NCBI GenBank assembly: GCA_009602735.1
Contig: WELA01006538.1
Location: forward strand, 1 to 64,000
Origin: Mesotaenium endlicherianum
Lineage: Eukaryota > Streptophyta > Zygnematophyceae > Zygnematales > Mesotaeniaceae
Direction: 5' to 3'
DNA: 64,000 nucleotides
The first letter of the stretch is position 1. Each line of letters begins with the position of its first letter. Positions 45,474-55,245 of this stretch are shown one piece after another. The position numbers were made by a program, and so were the translations under genes. The notes beneath the pieces are model-generated. The model ran no database searches and was not told the origin of the DNA. It was given only the letters and a program-made list of their open reading frames with translations.

Positions 45474-46337
45474 ATGGAAATGAAATTAGCACAAAGAGTT
45501 GTGATCGGTTATTATAAAACCAAATTCAAGACCATTGGGCTATTATCTCCCCGCAAAGCAGCCGAATCGGCATTCCGCTTTTTCTGTACTCCCTATGTTA
45601 AAAAACCCGGCAATAAGGTTCCGCCCATTTTTCACAAAGCAAGCCGCCTTTCCTTTGAACTGGAAGGCATCTCTGTTCGTGGGTTTCACTGGAAACCTGC
45701 GCAGGGTACAGGCCGGAAAGTGCTGGTAGCACACGGGTTCAGCAGTTATGGTTATAAATTCGAGCAATATGTACAGCCTTTACTCAAAGAAGGTTTTGAA
45801 GTTTTCATTTTCGACGCTCCTGCACACGGCACAAGCGATGGCAAAATGATCAATGCCATACTGTACAAAAACATGCTCTTGCGGGTGGAAGCCCTGTACG
45901 GCCCTTTTTACGGATTCATCGGGCATTCGCTGGGTGCATTGGCCATTTCCCTGGCCATGGAAGAGATGCCTGATAATCATAACAAAAAAATGATATTGAT
46001 CGCCCCTGCCACTGAGACCTCCAGGGCGTTCCAGCAATATTGCCGTTTATTGAATATCAAAAAAGAGACGCAGGCAGCCCTGGAAACCATCATCGAATCC
46101 ATCGCCAACCGGCCCATCAGTCATTTTTCCGTTAACCGGGCGGTTCGGCAGTTACCTATCCCCATTTTATGGGTGCACGACCAGCATGACCGTATCTGTC
46201 CTTTTAAAGACACCCTTCCGTCCCGGGAACACCCCCTCCCCAACCTGCACTTCCTGGTTACAGAAGGGCTGGGACACAATAAAATATACCGCGATCAGCG
46301 GGTGATGAAGGAAATTACCAGCTTTCTGCTTGGTTAA
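45474..46337 (+). CDS. alpha/beta hydrolase
   Basis: A 287-residue serine hydrolase with a GxSxG nucleophile elbow in FIGHSLGALAISLAM (Ser about 144), an oxyanion segment VAHGFSSYGYKF and catalytic-Asp/His candidates in WVHDQHDRICPF and EGLGHNKIYRD. Substrate unknown. It diverges from DUF2520 with only 14 bp between starts. Confidence 0.85.
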   Translation: MEMKLAQRVVIGYYKTKFKTIGLLSPRKAAESAFRFFCTPYVKKPGNKVPPIFHKASRLSFELEGISVRGFHWKPAQGTGRKVLVAHGFSSYGYKFEQYVQPLLKEGFEVFIFDAPAHGTSDGKMINAILYKNMLLRVEALYGPFYGFIGHSLGALAISLAMEEMPDNHNKKMILIAPATETSRAFQQYCRLLNIKKETQAALETIIESIANRPISHFSVNRAVRQLPIPILWVHDQHDRICPFKDTLPSREHPLPNLHFLVTEGLGHNKIYRDQRVMKEITSFLLG

Positions 46338-46403
46338 CCGTTTATAATCGCCTTTTTTTCAACATTTTTTGCATTTTGCAGGTTTGGCCTAATATTGCAT
46401 TAC

Positions 46404-49001
46404 ATGGCAAAGAATTTATTGATCGTTGAGTCGCCGGCAAAAGCCAGGACAATTGAAAATATCCTTGGAAAAGATTTCGAGGTAAAAAGTTGTTATGGCC
46501 ATATCCGCGATCTGGAAAAAGACGATATGGGCATTGACCTGAATAACCAGTATCAGCCCCGTTATATTGTTCCCAGCGAGAAAGAAAAAGTAGTCCGTGA
46601 ACTGAAACAATTGGCCAAAAAGGCCGATGAAGTATGGCTGGCATCGGATGAGGACCGTGAAGGGGAAAGCATCAGCTGGCACCTGGCCGAAGTATTGGGG
46701 CTGGACCCCAAAACCACCAAACGCATTGTTTTTCATGAAATTACAGCACCAGCCATTAAAAAAGCGGTGGAAAACCCACGGAGAATAAACATGAACCTCG
46801 TCAATGCCCAGCAGGCCCGTCGGGTGCTGGACAGGCTGGTGGGTTTTGAACTGAGTCCGGTACTCTGGCGTAAAATAGGCATGCAGCGCAGCCTCAGCGC
46901 CGGCCGGGTACAAAGTGTGGCCGTAAGACTTATCGTGGAAAGGGAAAGAGAGATCAACCAGTTCGTTCCCGAAAGCAGTTTTAAAATAGAGGCTTTATTT
47001 GCCGCCGAAGATATAAATGGTAAGCCGGTCGCTTTCAAGGCAGATGGGCCGGCCAAGCTGGCCTCTCAGGAATCTGCCGAAGCTTTCCTCAATGGCTGTA
47101 AAGATGCCACTTACACTGTTACCGATGTAACGGTAAAACCATCTAAAAGAACGCCTACCGCTCCTTTTACCACTTCTACCCTTCAACAGGAAGCGGCCCG
47201 TAAACTGGGCTATGGCGTAACCAAGACCATGTTGCTGGCGCAGAAATTATACGAAAGCGGTAAGATCACCTACATGCGTACCGACAGTATCAACCTGAGC
47301 GATACGGCCATGCAGGACATACATAAGGAAGTGGCTTCGAGCTATGGCGCAGAATATTACCAGCCCCGCAGATTCAAGAACAAGAATGAGAGTGCGCAGG
47401 AAGCCCACGAAGCCATCAGGCCTACTTATATGAGTAATCATACAGTGGCCGATGAAGAGACCCGCAGGCTCTATGAACTGATCTGGAAAAGGACCATCGC
47501 CTCACAAATGAGCGATGCCGAATTCGAAAAGACGATTGCCAGGATCAATATTTCCACCAACAATGAAACCCTCACCGCTACCGGTGAAGTGATGAAATTC
47601 GATGGTTTCCTGAAAGTATATCTCGAGGGTAAAGACGATGAAGATGAAGACAATGAAGGTATCCTGCCACCCCTGGCCGTGGGGCAGCATCCCGAATTCA
47701 GGGAGATGACAGCAGTTGAAAAATTTACCCGCCCTGCCCCGCGCTATACAGAAGCATCACTGGTTAAAAAATTAGAGGAACTGGGTATCGGCCGGCCTTC
47801 CACCTATGCGCCTACTATTTCCACCATCATTAAGCGTAACTATGTAGAGAAGCGCGATAAGGATGGTGTAAAAAGAGAAGTACGTTTACTGAAACTGGGC
47901 AAAAACAACCAGGTAAAAAAAGAAGTACTGGTTGAAAATACCGGTGCAGAAAAAAACAAGCTCTTCCCTACCGACCTGGGCAGTGTTGTGACCGATTTCC
48001 TGAAACAACATTTTAAAAAAGTGATGGACTTCGGCTTCACCGCCCGTATAGAAGAAGAGTTCGATGAGATCGCCGAAGGCAAAACGCGCTGGAGCAATAT
48101 GATCGATTCGTTCTACAAACCTTTTCATGAAGACATTGAGCATACACTCGAAAACGCAGAACGCGCCAAAGGAGAAAGAGAACTGGGCATTGACCCTGCC
48201 ACCGGCAAAAAAGTGATTGCCCGTATGGGTCGTTATGGCCCCATGGTACAGATTGGCCAGGTTGATGATGAAGAAAAACCCCGTTTTGCCAAACTCAAAG
48301 CCACACAAAGTATTGAAACGATTACCATGGAAGAAGCCATGGAATTGTTCGCCCTGCCACGTATACTGGGCGAGTATGAAGGACAGGAAGTGGCGGTGAA
48401 TGTGGGCAGGTTCGGTCCTTATATCAGGCTGGGAGAACAATTCATCTCCATACCCAAGGGCGAAGACCTTTTTGAAATGGATATGGACCGGGCAATACAA
48501 CTCATCGCAGAAAAGCAACAGGCCGACGCCCCCATCGGTTATTACCAGGAGCTCCCTGTTACCAAAGGCAAAGGGCGTTTCGGGCCATTTATCAAATGGA
48601 ACGATATGTTCATCAATATCCCCCGTGCTTATAATTTTGACAATCTCAGTCAGCAGGATATCAATGAACTGGTAGAAAAGAAATTAGAAAAAGAAGCCAA
48701 CCGGTTCATCAAACAGTGGCCTGAAGAAAAAATCTCTATCGAGAACGGCCGTTGGGGTCCCTTCATTCGCTTCAACAAAAAAATGCTCAAACTGGGTAAA
48801 GCACCTGACGGCAACAAATACACCGCTGAAACACTGGCGGATATTAACGTTGAAGAGGTGAAGAAAATGATTGAAGAGCAGGTGCCCAATGCTTTTGCCA
48901 AGAAAACAAAAGCCGCTCCAAAAAAGAAAGCAGCAACCAAAAAGGCAGCCGCAAAAAAGACAGCTACCGGAACTAAAAAGGCGACTACAACAAAAAGATA
49001 A
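46404..49001 (+). CDS. topA: DNA topoisomerase I
   Basis: An 865-residue type IA topoisomerase relaxing negative supercoils. The TOPRIM domain starts with LLIVESPAKARTIE and has DEDREGESISWHL; the active-site Tyr is in KITYMRTDSINLS. Instead of zinc fingers, the C-terminus has four Gly-aromatic repeats (GRYGPMVQIG, GRFGPYIRLG, GRFGPFIKWN, GRWGPFIRFN) and a Lys/Ala/Thr-rich tail. A TTTG-N18-TAATATTG pair ends 6 bp before the ATG. Confidence 0.96.
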   Translation: MAKNLLIVESPAKARTIENILGKDFEVKSCYGHIRDLEKDDMGIDLNNQYQPRYIVPSEKEKVVRELKQLAKKADEVWLASDEDREGESISWHLAEVLGLDPKTTKRIVFHEITAPAIKKAVENPRRINMNLVNAQQARRVLDRLVGFELSPVLWRKIGMQRSLSAGRVQSVAVRLIVEREREINQFVPESSFKIEALFAAEDINGKPVAFKADGPAKLASQESAEAFLNGCKDATYTVTDVTVKPSKRTPTAPFTTSTLQQEAARKLGYGVTKTMLLAQKLYESGKITYMRTDSINLSDTAMQDIHKEVASSYGAEYYQPRRFKNKNESAQEAHEAIRPTYMSNHTVADEETRRLYELIWKRTIASQMSDAEFEKTIARINISTNNETLTATGEVMKFDGFLKVYLEGKDDEDEDNEGILPPLAVGQHPEFREMTAVEKFTRPAPRYTEASLVKKLEELGIGRPSTYAPTISTIIKRNYVEKRDKDGVKREVRLLKLGKNNQVKKEVLVENTGAEKNKLFPTDLGSVVTDFLKQHFKKVMDFGFTARIEEEFDEIAEGKTRWSNMIDSFYKPFHEDIEHTLENAERAKGERELGIDPATGKKVIARMGRYGPMVQIGQVDDEEKPRFAKLKATQSIETITMEEAMELFALPRILGEYEGQEVAVNVGRFGPYIRLGEQFISIPKGEDLFEMDMDRAIQLIAEKQQADAPIGYYQELPVTKGKGRFGPFIKWNDMFINIPRAYNFDNLSQQDINELVEKKLEKEANRFIKQWPEEKISIENGRWGPFIRFNKKMLKLGKAPDGNKYTAETLADINVEEVKKMIEEQVPNAFAKKTKAAPKKKAATKKAAAKKTATGTKKATTTKR

Positions 49002-49003
49002 AT

Positions 49004-49040
49004 GAATTGCTCAATTGTTCATTACACAATTGGGCAATTC
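49004..49040. terminator. palindromic hairpin between convergent topA and desaturase
   Basis: GAATTGCTCAATTG (49004-49017) pairs with CAATTGGGCAATTC (49027-49040) at 13 of 14 positions plus a G-U. It begins right after the topA stop and is placed to end both convergent transcripts; it belongs to the AATTG palindrome type also seen at 44181. Confidence 0.6.
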
Positions 49041-49042
49041 AC

Positions 49043-50125
49043 TCATCTTCCCATTTGTTTTAAAAATCTTACATGTGCGGCCACTGCCTGGCGCATGCTG
49101 GGGTATTCGATATACTGCAATTGATATTCCATGCATACTTTCCTTACGATCTCGCTGATAGCGGGGTAATGAATATGCGATATTTTGGGGAAAAGGTGAT
49201 GTTCGATCTGGAAATTCAGTCCGCCTACCAGCCAGCTAACCAGTTTATTACGGGTAGCAAAATTGGCTGTTGTTTTGATCTGGTGGGCCGCGAATTCATC
49301 GGGCAGTTTGTGTGATTCTGTATCGGCCACGGGGAATTCCGTATGCTCTACCGTATGGGCCAGTTGGAATACAATGCTCAGGATGAATCCGGCAACCAGG
49401 CTCATGACCAGGAAACCGACCAGCCAGCTCAGCCAGCCTACAAAAATGACGGGAATGACAACGAATACAAGAATATGGTAAAGTTTAACACCCCAGAATT
49501 CAATATGGTCTTTCACGCTCATTTTCTTCAATGGCACATTGCCGATCTTGCGTGAAAAATATTTATTGTAATCTGAAAAAAAGATCCAGAACAGGTACAA
49601 TAGCATATACAGGGCCCAAAAATAAAAATGCTGGAAGCGATGCATTTTGTATCGCTTTTGTGAAGGCGCCATGCGCATCAATGCGCCAATCTCAATATCA
49701 TCATCCACCCCGTCTACATTGGTAAAACTATGGTGGATCATGTTGTGCTTCATGTTCCACATAAAATGATTCGCGCCCAGCAGGCTGATGGAAGAAGCGG
49801 CAATGCGATTCCATCCCTTGTTCGTACTGAAGCTGCCATGGCTGCCATCATGCATAACATTGAAACCAATCCCTGCTACCAATCCACCCAGCACCACACA
49901 TTCACCCAAAGCCAGGTACCAGACCGGCGTGAAAAAAACAAGGTGAACAAATACGGCGATGAAACCCAATACCATCAGCAATGCTTTGGTAAAGAGCCTG
50001 GGGTTACCTGTGGAATCGATCCCTTTTTCGTCAAAATAAGCCTGTACACGCTTCTTCAATTCAGTATGCAGGGATTTTTGAACAGCAGGGAATTTGGGAA
50101 CAACGGATTGCGACATATACAGCAT
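49043..50125 (-). CDS. membrane fatty acid desaturase
   Basis: A 360-residue di-iron desaturase with about four TM segments. The three His boxes are HDGSHGSF (about 87), HNMIHHSFTNVDG (HxxxH-H, about 122) and QIEHHLFPKI (about 306). The Gln of the last box resembles front-end (delta-6-like, linoleoyl-CoA) desaturases, but no cytochrome b5 domain is present. It introduces double bonds into membrane acyl chains. ATG 50125 or 50116 could be the start. Confidence 0.88.
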   Translation of the reverse strand: MLYMSQSVVPKFPAVQKSLHTELKKRVQAYFDEKGIDSTGNPRLFTKALLMVLGFIAVFVHLVFFTPVWYLALGECVVLGGLVAGIGFNVMHDGSHGSFSTNKGWNRIAASSISLLGANHFMWNMKHNMIHHSFTNVDGVDDDIEIGALMRMAPSQKRYKMHRFQHFYFWALYMLLYLFWIFFSDYNKYFSRKIGNVPLKKMSVKDHIEFWGVKLYHILVFVVIPVIFVGWLSWLVGFLVMSLVAGFILSIVFQLAHTVEHTEFPVADTESHKLPDEFAAHQIKTTANFATRNKLVSWLVGGLNFQIEHHLFPKISHIHYPAISEIVRKVCMEYQLQYIEYPSMRQAVAAHVRFLKQMGR

Positions 50126-50339
50126 TGGTTAAGGCGGCACAAGGTAGCCTTTCTGTTCGTCACGACGCATTTTCGCGTGCACTTTTTTTCTTCCAATCTG
50201 TTAAAATCAACGTAAGATCTCGCGAATTATTATTTAATATAAAGATCACATTTCCACACAAGTGGGAAAACTTGCATACGATTATCTGGAAAATTTTAGC
50301 TTAGTTTGGTGTGGATTATGTGTTGAACCAACTAGCCTT

Positions 50340-51209
50340 ATGCAGGAGACCCGAGAAATAAACGCCCTGTTCAACCTCATAGATGACCCCGATGAGGAAG
50401 TATATTCCACGATTTCAGAAAAGATCGTGGGGTACGGCAAGGGCATTATCCCTAACCTGGAGCATCTTTGGGAAACCACCCTGAACGAAGAAACGCAGGA
50501 ACGGATTGAAATGATCATCCACCGGCTTCATTATACAGACCTGCAAAACGATCTTACGGAGTGGCGCGATAGTCCCTATAACGACCTGCTTTTCGGTTCC
50601 CTGCTTGTGTGCAAATTCCAGTATCCCGATCTGCACACAACACCCGTATTACAGGATATTGAAAAGATTCGTCGCAATGTATGGCTGGAGTTGAACAGTT
50701 TTCTCACACCGCTTGAGCAGGCCAACGTATTGTCGAGCATCCTGTACAATTATTACAACCTCAAAGGATCGGAAATTGCCCATACGAACCCCGATGATTT
50801 TTTCATGCATAAAGTGCTGGAATCAAAAAAGGGCAATACACTCAGCAATGCCATTGTTTACCAGGTGCTTTGTGAGTTGTTGGATATCAATGCCCGGATC
50901 ATCAATATACCAAGGCAATGCCTGATTGCTTTTTTCCATTCCGATTTTGACCCTGACACCTACAAAGGCAATCCCAAAAACAAAATACATTTTTACATAG
51001 ACCCCACTTCGGGTCATGCCTACTCGCACGCAGATATAGAAAATTATTTCAAAAGGATTTCAGTACCTCCTGTTTCATTTTATTTCAAGCCGCTCTCGCA
51101 CAAAAGGATCATACAGGTATTGCTGGAGGAAGTAGCCAAATGCTTCACCAGTCCAAAAGATGAATACAAACAGAAGGAACTGGTGAAGCTGGCAGATCTT
51201 TTCAGTTGA
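50340..51209 (+). CDS. SirB1-like transglutaminase-fold protein
   Basis: A 289-residue cytoplasmic protein. After an all-helical N-terminal part (about 1-120, HEAT-like) comes a Transglut_core2/SirB1-type domain with GNTLSNAIVYQVLCELLDINARIINIPRQCLIAFF and FYIDPTSGHAYSHADIENYF. The family is widespread and without firm function. ATG 50340 starts the conserved part. Confidence 0.75.
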   Translation: MQETREINALFNLIDDPDEEVYSTISEKIVGYGKGIIPNLEHLWETTLNEETQERIEMIIHRLHYTDLQNDLTEWRDSPYNDLLFGSLLVCKFQYPDLHTTPVLQDIEKIRRNVWLELNSFLTPLEQANVLSSILYNYYNLKGSEIAHTNPDDFFMHKVLESKKGNTLSNAIVYQVLCELLDINARIINIPRQCLIAFFHSDFDPDTYKGNPKNKIHFYIDPTSGHAYSHADIENYFKRISVPPVSFYFKPLSHKRIIQVLLEEVAKCFTSPKDEYKQKELVKLADLFS

Positions 51210-51214
51210 ACATA

Positions 51215-51625
51215 TTAAACCAGGCTGGCTTCCAAAGTAATGTCCATCTTGTACGCTTTGCTCACCGGGCAATTGGCTTTGGCATCAGCGGCAGCGGCCT
51301 GGAACTGGGCATCTGTAATACCGGGCACCTGGGCTTTTGTAGTCAGTTGTGAACTTTTGATAACGCCGTCTTCCAGGGTAATGGCACACTGGGTTTCAAT
51401 AGAATCGGGCGTGAAGCCTGCAGCCCCGAGCACAAAGCTCAGCTTCATGGTAAAACAACCGGCATGTGCAGCGGCCATCAGTTCTTCGGGGTTGGTACCC
51501 ACACCTTCGGCAAAACGGGAATTGAACGAATACTGTGTTTTGTTCAGGGTAGTGCTCTGGGTGGTCAGGTGTCCGTTTCCCTCTTTGCCGGAGCCATTCC
51601 AAACGGCAGTTGCAGTACGTTTCAT
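51215..51625 (-). CDS. OsmC-type organic hydroperoxide reductase
   Basis: A 136-residue protein of the OsmC proper subgroup (KRTATAVWNGSGKEGNGHLT start). Peroxidatic Cys57 in HAGCFTMKLS and resolving Cys in KANCPVSKAYK (about 120) are present, so it should reduce organic peroxides. Divergent from the CsaA gene; convergent with the SirB1-like gene, 5 bp between stops. Confidence 0.93.
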   Translation of the reverse strand: MKRTATAVWNGSGKEGNGHLTTQSTTLNKTQYSFNSRFAEGVGTNPEELMAAAHAGCFTMKLSFVLGAAGFTPDSIETQCAITLEDGVIKSSQLTTKAQVPGITDAQFQAAAADAKANCPVSKAYKMDITLEASLV

Positions 51626-51664
51626 AAATGTGTTATTTTTAGTTTTACCAAAATTAAATGATAT

Positions 51665-51994
51665 ATGATTAGTTGGGCAGATTTTGAAAAAATCGATATC
51701 CGCAGCGGAACCATTCTGGAAGTTAATGATTTCCCCGCTGCCAGAAAACCCGCCTACCAGTTAAAGATCGATTTCGGTCCGCTCGGTATCCGCCAAAGTT
51801 CGGCCCAGGTTACCCATCATTACTCCAAAGAGTCGCTTATGAAACGCCAGGTACTGGCTGTAGTGAATTTCCCCCCCAAGCAAATTGCCAATTTTTTCAG
51901 CGAATGCCTGGTTTTGGGTGTGTATGATGAAAATAATCAGGTAATTTTATTGCAGCCCGACCGGGAAGTTGCCAACGGACAACGGGTAGGATAA
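51665..51994 (+). CDS. CsaA-type tRNA-binding domain protein
   Basis: A 109-residue OB-fold protein of the CsaA/Trbp111 kind, with FEKIDIRSGTILEVNDFPAARKPAYQLKIDFG, the QSSAQVT segment and QVLAVVNFPPKQIANF. It binds tRNA or acts as an export-related chaperone in Bacillus. It is followed 16 bp later by the methyltransferase gene. Confidence 0.9.
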   Translation: MISWADFEKIDIRSGTILEVNDFPAARKPAYQLKIDFGPLGIRQSSAQVTHHYSKESLMKRQVLAVVNFPPKQIANFFSECLVLGVYDENNQVILLQPDREVANGQRVG

Positions 51995-52010
51995 CCGCCC
52001 AACACTAACC

Positions 52011-52508
52011 ATGGGAGAACTGCACTACACTTACTACGAAAGCCCCATCGGCCTCCTGAAGATCGGAGGCACGGAGCATTATATTGGTGAAGTGACTTTT
52101 GTTGACAATCCCGATCAACTCACACATGGCGAACCCGGCATTACGGAGATCATGCACCAGTGCACCGAACAACTGATCGAATTTTTCCATGGCAGCCGTA
52201 GAAATTTTGATTTACCTGTACACCAGGAAGGCACCGACTTTCAAAAAAGGGTTTGGGGAGAACTGCTTGAGATTCCTTACGGCAAAACCATCAGCTATAT
52301 GGATCTCGCTAAACGGCTTGGCGATCCCAAAGTCATCCGCGCCGCCGCCAGCACCAATGGCAAGAATAATATCGCCATCATCGTTCCCTGTCACCGCGTT
52401 ATCGGAAGCGATAGGTCGCTCGTAGGGTATGCGGGAGGTATGTGGCGTAAGAAATGGCTGCTCCAGCTCGAATTTAAAATTGCACATGGGGTGCAGACCT
52501 TGTTTTAA
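52011..52508 (+). CDS. ogt: methylated-DNA-protein cysteine methyltransferase
   Basis: A 165-residue suicide repair protein that takes O6-alkyl groups from guanine. The acceptor Cys127 is in IIVPCHRVIGSD; the DNA-binding FQKRVWGELLEIPYGKTISY precedes it and LVGYAGGMWRKKWLLQLE follows. Probably co-transcribed with csaA. With the photolyase remnant it is the other direct-reversal repair gene in the window. Confidence 0.94.
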   Translation: MGELHYTYYESPIGLLKIGGTEHYIGEVTFVDNPDQLTHGEPGITEIMHQCTEQLIEFFHGSRRNFDLPVHQEGTDFQKRVWGELLEIPYGKTISYMDLAKRLGDPKVIRAAASTNGKNNIAIIVPCHRVIGSDRSLVGYAGGMWRKKWLLQLEFKIAHGVQTLF

Positions 52509-52591
52509 GTTGATTTTATCCAGCATCTAAGCAGCGATCGCTGTTGTTACAAAGTCAATAAGCAAACCGCATAATCCGGTATTTTCGTGTG

Positions 52592-54628
52592 ATGAAATTT
52601 ATGCCCAGACTTTGTGTGCTTGTGGTATTGCTGCTTGGTATTTTACAGCCGGGGATTTCCCAACAGGCATGTTCTACATTGGGGCAAAATCCATACTCTG
52701 CTTTCCCTGTCTGTGGCAGCACTACATTTACCCAGCAGTCTGTACCTATCTGCGGTGGTAAATCTGTTCATACCCTTTGCACAGATGGCACCCCCTATAC
52801 CGATAAAAATCCGTTCTGGTACAAATTTACCTGCTATACTGCCGGCACACTTGGTTTTGTCATCACGCCGTTGGCACAAAATGAGGATTATGATTGGCAA
52901 TTATTTGATATTACCAATCATGATCCGATGGATGTCTACACTGATCCATCACTCTATGTTTCCTCTAACTGGTCGGGGTCTTACGGTCCAACCGGTACTT
53001 CCGCCAGTGCCCGTAACCCTTATGAATGTTCATCCCGCCCTGATCAGGGTGTATCAACATTCAGTACAATGCCCGCACTTATTGTGGGGCACCAATATAT
53101 ATTGCTGGTCAGCCATTTTTCTGATACACAAAGTGGTTATACTTTGTCTTTCGGAGGTGGTACTGCCAGTATTGTCAATCCTATTGTTCCGCTCATTCAA
53201 AATGCGTACGCCGTTTGTGATGGTACTGAGATCGTTGTAGTGTTGAACAAAAAAATAAAATGCAAGAGTATTGATGCCGATGGAAGCGATTTTAAAGTTA
53301 CTGGCCCAGGCAATGTATCTATTGTTTCTGTTACCGGCAATGGATGCGGAAACAGTTTTGATTCAGATTCCATATTGTTGAAACTGAATGGAATACTCGC
53401 ACCCGGCACCTACCGGGTAACTGCACAAGTGGGTACTGATGGCAATACACTGGTTGATAATTGTGATAACCAACTTGCAGCCGGATCCAATACCAGCCTG
53501 AGTTTTACTCCTGCTACCCCCACACCGATGGACAGCATCCGCCCTGTATTGTGCATCACCGACACCCTTCAACTGGTATTCAAAAATCCTATCAATTGCA
53601 GCTCCATTGCAGAGGATGGCAGTGATTTTATCATCACGGGTCCGGTTCCGGTTACTATTAAAAGTGCCATGGGCAATTGCAGCGGTGGGGTATCTACCAT
53701 CATCAATCTTTTTCTTACTGCACCTATCAAAACAAACGGCACATTCGTGATAACACTGCGCAATGGAAGTGATGGCAATACACTCATCAATGAATGCGGA
53801 AAAACCACCCCTGCCGGCTCTTCCGTCTCTTTCACCACACAAAATATTGTTACGGCCGATTTCCGGTCAACTGTCAATACCGGTTGTAAATATGATACCC
53901 TCCTGCTCACGCATAATGGTAACAACAACGCCAGCCAATGGAACTGGAGCATAGACGACGGCAATATCAGCACTGTGCAGAACCCGGTATTCAAATACAA
54001 TAAGTTCGGAACAAAAAAGATCAGACTGCTGGTTAGTAACGGCAAATGCAGCGATACGGCAGCAACTTCAGTTACGCTGCCTGACCTAACCGTAAAAGCA
54101 GCTTTTAATGCACGGGATTCTTTGTGCCCTTCCGATACCCTCGTCTTTACAGATGCCAGTACCAGTGCCAGTGGGGTTGTCAAGTGGAACTGGAATTTCG
54201 GGAATGGCACTACCAGTATGGTGCAGTCGCCACCTGCGCAACGTTACCCACTGGTTTCTCGCATCAGTTCTTATACTGCCCAGTTGGTTGCCACCAATAA
54301 TAGTCACTGCAGTGATACTGCTTATCGAAGTATCACATTATTGGTTAGTTGTTATATAGCGGTTCCTTCGGCATTCACACCCAATGGCGATGGGTTGAAC
54401 GATTATCTCTACCCGCTCAACGCTTTCAAAGCCGGCAATATGATATTCCGGGTCTTCAACCGGTATGGGCAAATCATTTTTGAATCGGGGGATCCGGGCA
54501 AAAAATGGGATGGCACGCTCAACGGCATGCAACAACCCAGTGGTACTTATGTGTGGACACTTGAGTTCACCCATAAAGACACGGGGCAAAAGTTGTTTAT
54601 GAATGGAACAGCTGTATTAATAAGATAA
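52592..54628 (+). CDS. secreted protein with PKD and CHU_C (gliding-type) sorting domain
   Basis: A 678-residue exported protein. Signal peptide MPRLCVLVVLLLGILQPGISQ; a Cys-containing N-terminal region (about 25-200) with DYDWQLFDITNHDP; two repeated Ig-like blocks (about 205-310 and 315-420; ADGSDFKVTGP and AEDGSDFIITGP); two PKD-type blocks (about 430-585) with WNWSIDDGNIS and WNWNFGNGT; and a C-terminal CHU_C/T9SS type B domain, VPSAFTPNGDGLNDYLYPL...FNRYGQIIFES...GTYVWTLEF. The latter directs export by the type IX system to the cell surface. Ligand unknown. Confidence 0.88.
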   Translation: MKFMPRLCVLVVLLLGILQPGISQQACSTLGQNPYSAFPVCGSTTFTQQSVPICGGKSVHTLCTDGTPYTDKNPFWYKFTCYTAGTLGFVITPLAQNEDYDWQLFDITNHDPMDVYTDPSLYVSSNWSGSYGPTGTSASARNPYECSSRPDQGVSTFSTMPALIVGHQYILLVSHFSDTQSGYTLSFGGGTASIVNPIVPLIQNAYAVCDGTEIVVVLNKKIKCKSIDADGSDFKVTGPGNVSIVSVTGNGCGNSFDSDSILLKLNGILAPGTYRVTAQVGTDGNTLVDNCDNQLAAGSNTSLSFTPATPTPMDSIRPVLCITDTLQLVFKNPINCSSIAEDGSDFIITGPVPVTIKSAMGNCSGGVSTIINLFLTAPIKTNGTFVITLRNGSDGNTLINECGKTTPAGSSVSFTTQNIVTADFRSTVNTGCKYDTLLLTHNGNNNASQWNWSIDDGNISTVQNPVFKYNKFGTKKIRLLVSNGKCSDTAATSVTLPDLTVKAAFNARDSLCPSDTLVFTDASTSASGVVKWNWNFGNGTTSMVQSPPAQRYPLVSRISSYTAQLVATNNSHCSDTAYRSITLLVSCYIAVPSAFTPNGDGLNDYLYPLNAFKAGNMIFRVFNRYGQIIFESGDPGKKWDGTLNGMQQPSGTYVWTLEFTHKDTGQKLFMNGTAVLIR

Positions 54629-54684
54629 TGCAAAAGCCAAAATAGAATTTGAGTGTTTTTATATTTTAAGTTATGCATTTTGAA

Positions 54685-55173
54685 TTACAAACTCATATCA
54701 TTACTTGTGAAACTCAAAGGCAGTAACATGCTCGCTTCCGGAATGATGTACACTTTCCCTTCCATACCACTAATGATGATGCGAATGGGCGTTTTAAAAT
54801 GTGTCTCGTGCTCCAGCAGACTCTGCCGGCAAAGGCCACATGGAGATACAGGGTGATCGCTGGCTCCATGCTGGTTGTGGTAACTAATGGCAAGCGTGGT
54901 AACCGGCACTCCCGGGTAAAGTGAAGAAGCCGCCGAAAGCAGCACCCGTTCGGCACAGATACCCACAGGATAACTCGCATTCTCCTGGTTGCTTCCCTTC
55001 ATCTCTTTTCCGTTGGCGAGCATCGCTACAGCCCCTACTTTAAATTCAGAATATGGCGCATAGGCTATCTGCGTCGTTTCACGGGCCTGGGCCAGTAACC
55101 GGGCATCCTGGGGCGCAAGCTGATCAATGCCATCATATACTTCGTAATCAAAACCATAATGCATTTGCTTCAT
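54685..55173 (-). CDS. cdd: cytidine deaminase
   Basis: A 162-residue zinc deaminase converting cytidine/deoxycytidine to uridine. APYSEFKVGAVAML, the catalytic CAERVLLSAA (Cys and Glu) and SPCGLCRQSLLE (PCxxC) are all present. Monocistronic, after the lepB terminator. Confidence 0.93.
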   Translation of the reverse strand: MKQMHYGFDYEVYDGIDQLAPQDARLLAQARETTQIAYAPYSEFKVGAVAMLANGKEMKGSNQENASYPVGICAERVLLSAASSLYPGVPVTTLAISYHNQHGASDHPVSPCGLCRQSLLEHETHFKTPIRIIISGMEGKVYIIPEASMLLPLSFTSNDMSL

Positions 55174-55190
55174 AGCAAACTTATTTAGAC

Positions 55191-55222
55191 AAAAAAGTCC
55201 TCAACGCCAAAGCGATGAGGAC
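55191..55222 (-). terminator. rho-independent terminator of lepB
   Basis: On the minus strand GTCCTCA/TGAGGAC (stem 55197-55222, with inner CGC/GCG pairing) is followed by six Us (A-run 55191-55196), 24 bp after the lepB stop. Confidence 0.8.
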
Positions 55223-55245
55223 CCCTTACGGTAAATAAAGATAAT

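Noticed and set aside
47886-48518. 210-codon open frame antisense to topA
   Set aside because: Shadow of the conserved topA coding sequence.
55185-55192. TTAGACAA copy near cdd
   Set aside because: It is the U-tract side of the lepB terminator and has no inverted partner.
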